Shown: piece after piece, positions 32,414 through 35,705 of the stretch
Layout: each line of letters opens with the position of its first letter
Numbering within the stretch: position 1 is the stretch's first letter
Assembly: GCA_002793015.1 (NCBI GenBank)
Contig: PFPK01000009.1
Location: 1 to 35,705 of the forward strand
Source: Candidatus Magasanikbacteria bacterium CG_4_10_14_0_2_um_filter_37_12
GTDB taxonomy: Bacteria; Patescibacteriota; Patescibacteriia; Magasanikbacterales; UBA922
Reading direction: 5' to 3'
DNA length: 35,705 nucleotides
The notes under the pieces: model-generated
Told to the model about the DNA's origin: nothing
The model's input: only the letters and a program-made list of their open reading frames with translations
Databases searched by the model: none
Translations under genes and position numbers: made by a program

Positions 32414-33388
32414 ATGAGCAAACAACCAGAACTCCTTGACCTCGTCATCATTGGTGCAGCTGCCGCTGGCAGTACAGCAGCAATTTATGCAGCTCGCAGA
32501 AATCTCAACTTTGTAGTAGTGAGCAAAGATATTGGTGGCGAAGTAGCTCTGTCTGGAGAGGTAGAAAACTGGCCAGGTATTATTCATACCACTGGCTTTG
32601 AATTGGCCCAAGACTTCCACAAACATGCCAAGTCATATGATGTCCAAATTGATGAAGGATTTGGGGTAGCCGAAATAAAACAGGAAAAAAATTATCATAT
32701 TGTGTTAGCCGAAAACTCCATTGGAAAGAAAAAAGAATATCAAACAAAGTCTGTCATCATTGCCAGCGGTATTCATCCTCGCAAACTTAGTATCCAAGGA
32801 GAAAATGAATTAAAAGGAAAGGGAGTTACATACTGTACAGTCTGTGATGGACCACTTTTCAAAGGTAAAACCACTGCCACTATTGGCGCAGGGAATTCCG
32901 CAGTAGAGTCGACACTCATGATGGCGGGCATTGCCTCAAAAGTATACTTGGTCACAAAATATCCTGACACAAAAGAAACCAAAGGCGGATTACCAAAAGC
33001 AGAAGATATCTTGGTCAAAAAATTAAAATCTTTGGACAACGTTGAAATTATCTACAATGCTAATATCACTGAAATTGTCGGAGATAATTTTGTTTCTGGA
33101 TTCAAATATGAAGACAATGACAGCAAAGAAATAAAAGAGTTGCCAATAGATGGTGTCATGGTTCATATTGGCATGATTCCGAATTCTAACTTTGTGGAAT
33201 GTGCTGAAAAAAATAATGCCAAAGAAATAAAAATAGATTTCATCTGTCAGACTTCTTGCCCCGGTATATTTGCCGCTGGAGACGTAACCAACATTCCTTA
33301 CAAACAAATATCTATTGCTACTGGACAAGGTGCCACAGCCGCTCTGTCTGTCATCAATTATCTCAACCGCTGGGAGCCTGAATCATAG
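32414..33388 (+). CDS. trxB: Thioredoxin reductase
   Basis: A 324-residue FAD/NAD(P)H-dependent reductase from MSKQPELLDLVIIGA at 32414; the longer ORF start lies inside the Rpe-like gene and is rejected. It has the FAD-binding GAAAAGSTAAIYAARR, the redox disulfide CTVC in YCTVCDGPLFKGK (CATC in many homologues), the second dinucleotide fold TIGAGNSAVEST, and the C-terminal FAD motif GIFAAGDVTNIPYKQ. It keeps thioredoxin-like proteins reduced in the cytoplasm. It follows the Rpe-like gene after 13 bases and has a weak terminator behind it. Confidence 0.93.
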   Translation: MSKQPELLDLVIIGAAAAGSTAAIYAARRNLNFVVVSKDIGGEVALSGEVENWPGIIHTTGFELAQDFHKHAKSYDVQIDEGFGVAEIKQEKNYHIVLAENSIGKKKEYQTKSVIIASGIHPRKLSIQGENELKGKGVTYCTVCDGPLFKGKTTATIGAGNSAVESTLMMAGIASKVYLVTKYPDTKETKGGLPKAEDILVKKLKSLDNVEIIYNANITEIVGDNFVSGFKYEDNDSKEIKELPIDGVMVHIGMIPNSNFVECAEKNNAKEIKIDFICQTSCPGIFAAGDVTNIPYKQISIATGQGATAALSVINYLNRWEPES

Positions 33389-33403
33389 ACCAACAATGTG
33401 TGT

Positions 33404-33437
33404 AAAAAAAATAGCCAAAATTACCAGGCTACTTTTT
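33404..33437 (+). terminator. Possible terminator after trxB
   Basis: UAGCC (33412-33416) pairs with GGCUA (33427-33431), flanked by an A run on the left and CUUUUU on the right. The stem is short with one mismatch in the A/U extension. Confidence 0.5.
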
Positions 33438-33464
33438 GAACTGGAAAAAAGAAAGTACCTCTGT

Positions 33465-33470
33465 TATACT
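33465..33470 (+). promoter_or_regulatory. -10 element of the small membrane protein gene, near-leaderless
   Basis: TATACT ends 9 bases before the ATG at 33480, so transcription should begin within a few bases of it. No good -35 is seen at 17 bases (tggaaa). Confidence 0.45.
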
Positions 33471-33479
33471 ACAATCACT

Positions 33480-33704
33480 ATGGAAATAATTATAAAGATA
33501 ATTGGAGCCATCGGCCTAGTACTCATCACCTGGGGAATATTCATCAAAAAAGAGACCAGACAAGATTATATCTTTGTGCTAGGAGGACTATTCTTGCTAA
33601 CCTACAGCATCCATTTGAAAGACCCTATATTTATCCCCCTTCAAATTGTCTTTGTGTTGGCTAGCTTATACGAAATACACAAAATTAAAAAAATAAAAAA
33701 ATAA
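33480..33704 (+). CDS. Small membrane protein, paralogue of the next gene
   Basis: A 74-residue protein from MEIIIKIIGAIG; the ORF track's longer start reads through the trxB end and the promoter. It has three hydrophobic segments (IIKIIGAIGLVLITWGIF, YIFVLGGLFLLTYSI, IFIPLQIVFVLASLYEI) and a basic C-terminal tail. The pattern G-x-LL-Y-x-F, charged loop, LGGLFLxTYS, and a final helix ending in EIHKI is shared with the 107-residue protein that follows. Function is unknown. Confidence 0.65.
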   Translation: MEIIIKIIGAIGLVLITWGIFIKKETRQDYIFVLGGLFLLTYSIHLKDPIFIPLQIVFVLASLYEIHKIKKIKK

Positions 33705-33737
33705 ACTCTCTATCTTTTAATATCCACCATTAATCAT

Positions 33738-34061
33738 ATGTTTTTAGAATCATGTCTTCCTATATTCCCAAGCTGTACTGAAGAGTGGTATCTCATTCTC
33801 TCTGGAATTTTAGGTGCCATTCTGCTAATTTATTCACAATTTGTCGAGCCAGAACACCGTCGCGATATTATCCGTTTTTTAGGAGCAGGTGGTCTTTTTG
33901 TCTATTCTGACTACGTTTCCAATACCGTCTTCATGATTGCCAGTGCTGGGATTGGGCTAGCCGCCCTAATTGAGTTTATTGAAATTTTAATCGGCGTACA
34001 CAAACACCTGCCAGAAGATCTCAAAACTAGTATCAAAAGACACAAGGGAATGAAAAAATAA
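33738..34061 (+). CDS. Small membrane protein, paralogue of the preceding gene
   Basis: A 107-residue protein with three hydrophobic segments: YLILSGILGAILLIYSQF, FLGAGGLFVYSDYV, FMIASAGIGLAALIEFIEIL. A cytoplasmic-type loop EPEHRRDIIRF lies between the first two and a basic tail ends the protein. It aligns without large gaps to the 33480 gene product (IFIKKETRQDYIFVLGG against QFVEPEHRRDIIRFLGA), so the pair arose by tandem duplication. Two cysteines lie near the N-terminus (SCLPIFPSC). Function is unknown. It precedes the PfkB kinase by 31 bases. Confidence 0.7.
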   Translation: MFLESCLPIFPSCTEEWYLILSGILGAILLIYSQFVEPEHRRDIIRFLGAGGLFVYSDYVSNTVFMIASAGIGLAALIEFIEILIGVHKHLPEDLKTSIKRHKGMKK

Positions 34062-34092
34062 ACCTAATAACTATCTCCTAAAACCTAAAATT

Positions 34093-35064
34093 ATGTTCGA
34101 TCTTATTACAATTGGAGATTCGCTAGTAGACATTTTTTTTGTTTTAGACGAAAAAAATTCTGACTGTATAGTAGATCTAAAAAATAAAAAAATCTGTTTC
34201 GGCTATGCCGACAAAATGTCCATTGAACACAGTACTCATTCAGTTGGTGGTAACGCTGCCAACGTCGCTGTTGGCACCCAAAAACTAGGAATAACAACTG
34301 CTATCCTAACAGAAATAGGAGATGATATTAACGGACAAATTATCTTCGATGCTCTTCAAAAAGCCAAAGTAGACACAAACTTAATAAAAGTCCAGGAAAA
34401 CCAAGAGACTAGATACTCTGTTGTACTCAATTACCAAAGTGAACGCACAATACTCTCTTACCACGCCAAAAGATCATACACCTTACCAAATTTACCAGAC
34501 ACAGACTGGATCTACTACACCTCTCTTGGAAAATCTTTTGAAAAATTACAAAATAAACTAGTTGATCATCTCAAAAAAAATCAGAAAATAAAACTAGCTA
34601 TGAACCCAGGCTCATATCAGTTCAAAAATGGCCTTAAAAAAATTAAAGAAATTTTGCCGTTAGTTGATTTGTTGTTTTTAAACAAAGAAGAAGCCGAAAA
34701 AATGGTAGGAAAAAGAAAAGATATTATTTCATTATTGAAAGAGATTCTCAGAACTGGAGTAAAGAAAACAGTTCTGACTGACAGTACTACTGGCTCATAT
34801 TCTTCAGACGGCACAAATTTTTATAGCATGAGCTCTTATCCAATCAAATCTCTCGCAAAGACAGGTGCTGGCGATGCTTATACCAGCGGTTTCTTGTCTG
34901 CAACGATACTAGGAAAAAATATTACAGAGGCAATGCAGTGGGGTACTGCCAATGCTAGTGGTGTCATCCAAAAATTTGGTGCTGAAGAAGGCCTGCTTGG
35001 TATTAGACAAATCCAAAAAATAATCAAAGAATACCCAAAAATTACACCAAAACATATCACATAA
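34093..35064 (+). CDS. PfkB-family carbohydrate kinase
   Basis: A 323-residue ribokinase-fold kinase. The N-terminal PfkB signature is HSVGGNAANVAVGTQKLG, and the C-terminal one is KTGAGDAYTSGF, with the catalytic Asp in GAGD. TEIGDDINGQ and FLNKEEAEKM are also family-typical. Such enzymes phosphorylate ribose, fructose, adenosine or related sugars with ATP; the substrate cannot be fixed by sequence alone. Its nearness to rpiB and the Rpe-like gene favours a pentose or nucleoside (inference). A terminator follows directly. Confidence 0.88.
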   Translation: MFDLITIGDSLVDIFFVLDEKNSDCIVDLKNKKICFGYADKMSIEHSTHSVGGNAANVAVGTQKLGITTAILTEIGDDINGQIIFDALQKAKVDTNLIKVQENQETRYSVVLNYQSERTILSYHAKRSYTLPNLPDTDWIYYTSLGKSFEKLQNKLVDHLKKNQKIKLAMNPGSYQFKNGLKKIKEILPLVDLLFLNKEEAEKMVGKRKDIISLLKEILRTGVKKTVLTDSTTGSYSSDGTNFYSMSSYPIKSLAKTGAGDAYTSGFLSATILGKNITEAMQWGTANASGVIQKFGAEEGLLGIRQIQKIIKEYPKITPKHIT

Positions 35065-35068
35065 TATC

Positions 35069-35100
35069 AAAAAAAATGGCTTAAATAAGCCATTTTTTTT
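35069..35100 (+). terminator. Strong terminator after the PfkB kinase
   Basis: TGGCTTA (35077-35083) and TAAGCCA (35086-35092) form the core stem, extended by eight A-T pairs (A run at 35069-35076, T run after 35092). It reads as a complete hairpin followed by a U tract. Confidence 0.9.
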
Positions 35101-35110
35101 TATTTTACAA

Positions 35111-35139
35111 TTGACACACAAACAGACATACAGTATACT
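35111..35139 (+). promoter_or_regulatory. Strong promoter of the right-edge gene
   Basis: Perfect TTGACA (35111-35116), 17 bases, TATACT (35134-35139). It lies right after the terminator and about 28 bases ahead of the ATG at 35168. Confidence 0.85.
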
Positions 35140-35167
35140 AATTTTCGTTATTCATTACTCGGGCATC

Positions 35168-35705
35168 ATGAATAAAAATAACAGATACACATTACCTCTT
35201 CCACTTGTTGGCAAACTATACCAACAAGTCATCAAAGCTGTAAAATTAGAAAAGATCGAGGTAGAAAAAGAAAAAGATATCATTCTCTACATTGGCAAAA
35301 TCTACAACCACATGATCGACGCCATCAAATCTCACGCTCGAACAGAAAGAAAAAGATACAAAATCGCCCTGCTGTATGATTCAAAACAAAAACTCGACCA
35401 ATACACAATGGCCGCTCTAGATCGTGTAGACTTTGTATTGGCTTGTGACACAGACTCTCCAGACGAGCTCCAAAAAACTCTCATGCCCTATACTCATAGA
35501 CTGTATGTTGTGACCTGCCGAACAGAAGGCCATATCCCTCTGTTATCAAAAATTATTCCCGATATACCGTATGTCCTCTCTCCTACAGCAGAATCACTAA
35601 TATGGTCGTCGGAAAAATTAGAGATGCGTCGCCGTCTATACAATTATAATAAAAAACTAACGCCTGCTTTCGCTATTATTAATAACCAAAAAAAAGAATC
35701 AATTA
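35168..35705 (+). CDS. ATP-grasp-like protein (N-terminal part; cut by window edge)
   Basis: An open frame of 179 codons that runs off the right edge and is absent from the ORF track. It begins MNKNNRYTLPLPLVGKLYQQ. An N-terminal helical segment of about 60 residues is followed by a Rossmann-like part (KIALLYDSKQK, VDFVLACDTDSP, LYVVTCRTEGHIPLL). Then comes YVLSPTAESLIWSSEKLEMR, which resembles the ATP-grasp pre-ATP region where the protein passes from the N-terminal fold into the ATP-binding lobe. The nucleotide-binding residues themselves lie outside the window, so the call is provisional. It is first in a new transcription unit with a strong promoter. Confidence 0.55.
   Translation, partial: MNKNNRYTLPLPLVGKLYQQVIKAVKLEKIEVEKEKDIILYIGKIYNHMIDAIKSHARTERKRYKIALLYDSKQKLDQYTMAALDRVDFVLACDTDSPDELQKTLMPYTHRLYVVTCRTEGHIPLLSKIIPDIPYVLSPTAESLIWSSEKLEMRRRLYNYNKKLTPAFAIINNQKKESI

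Overview
The window looks like part of a small, AT-rich genome of the Candidate Phyla Radiation (Patescibacteria), probably Parcubacteria-like. This rests on gene content and style, not on a marker phylogeny. The supporting features are a lone VirB2/TrbC-like membrane protein carrying a C-terminal Hint domain, a DUF4015 secreted glycosidase-like protein, an IleRS of the eukaryote-like type, a tRNA without encoded CCA, very short intergenic gaps and many small unknown membrane or secreted proteins. Release factor 2 is intact and several genes end in TGA, so UGA is a stop here and not a recoded glycine codon as in some CPR lineages.

Layout. 1-7564 is on the minus strand: a truncated DUF4015 protein, an MFS transporter, tsaC, prfB, an O-antigen ligase-like protein, a small secreted protein, and the translation operon rpsB-tsf. 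A divergent promoter region (about 7840-7975) leads to a plus-strand pair: a DsbA-like protein with a CPYS active site and a cysteine-rich secreted Hint-domain protein. uvrA follows, closed by a strong bidirectional terminator. 13868-15823 (minus) holds a 53-residue Lys/Ala-rich histone-like protein missed by the ORF track, a very AT-rich gap, a DUF389 membrane protein and an HD-domain hydrolase. 15964-21682 (plus) holds tRNA-Ile(UAU), an RluA-family pseudouridine synthase, gmk, a metallo-beta-lactamase-fold protein that has lost its metal ligands, a Lys-rich membrane protein and gyrA. 21753-31116 (minus) holds ruvA, a 52-residue ORF missed by the track, pepA, a double ATP-grasp ligase behind a multi-hairpin leader, a 90-residue unknown, ileS and a 335-residue unknown. 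31260-35705 (plus) is a sugar-phosphate/redox block: rpiB, an Rpe-like protein, trxB, two paralogous small membrane proteins, a PfkB kinase, and the start of another ATP-grasp-like protein.

Promoters are unusually readable: many are sigma70-like with a 17-bp spacer. They fix several start codons to positions inside the longest ORFs. In a few cases (uvrA, prfB, the 33480 membrane protein) they place the ATG where transcription should begin, which suggests leaderless mRNAs.

Most notable items: (1) the secreted pilin-like/Hint protein next to a thiol oxidoreductase-like protein; (2) the five-hairpin leader RNA with a near-consensus promoter ahead of the double ATP-grasp ligase; (3) tRNA-Ile with a UAU anticodon in the same window as IleRS; (4) a recurring family of 7-bp (and one 8-bp) tandem repeats, with different words but the same period, found between genes and in frame inside ruvA and ileS.
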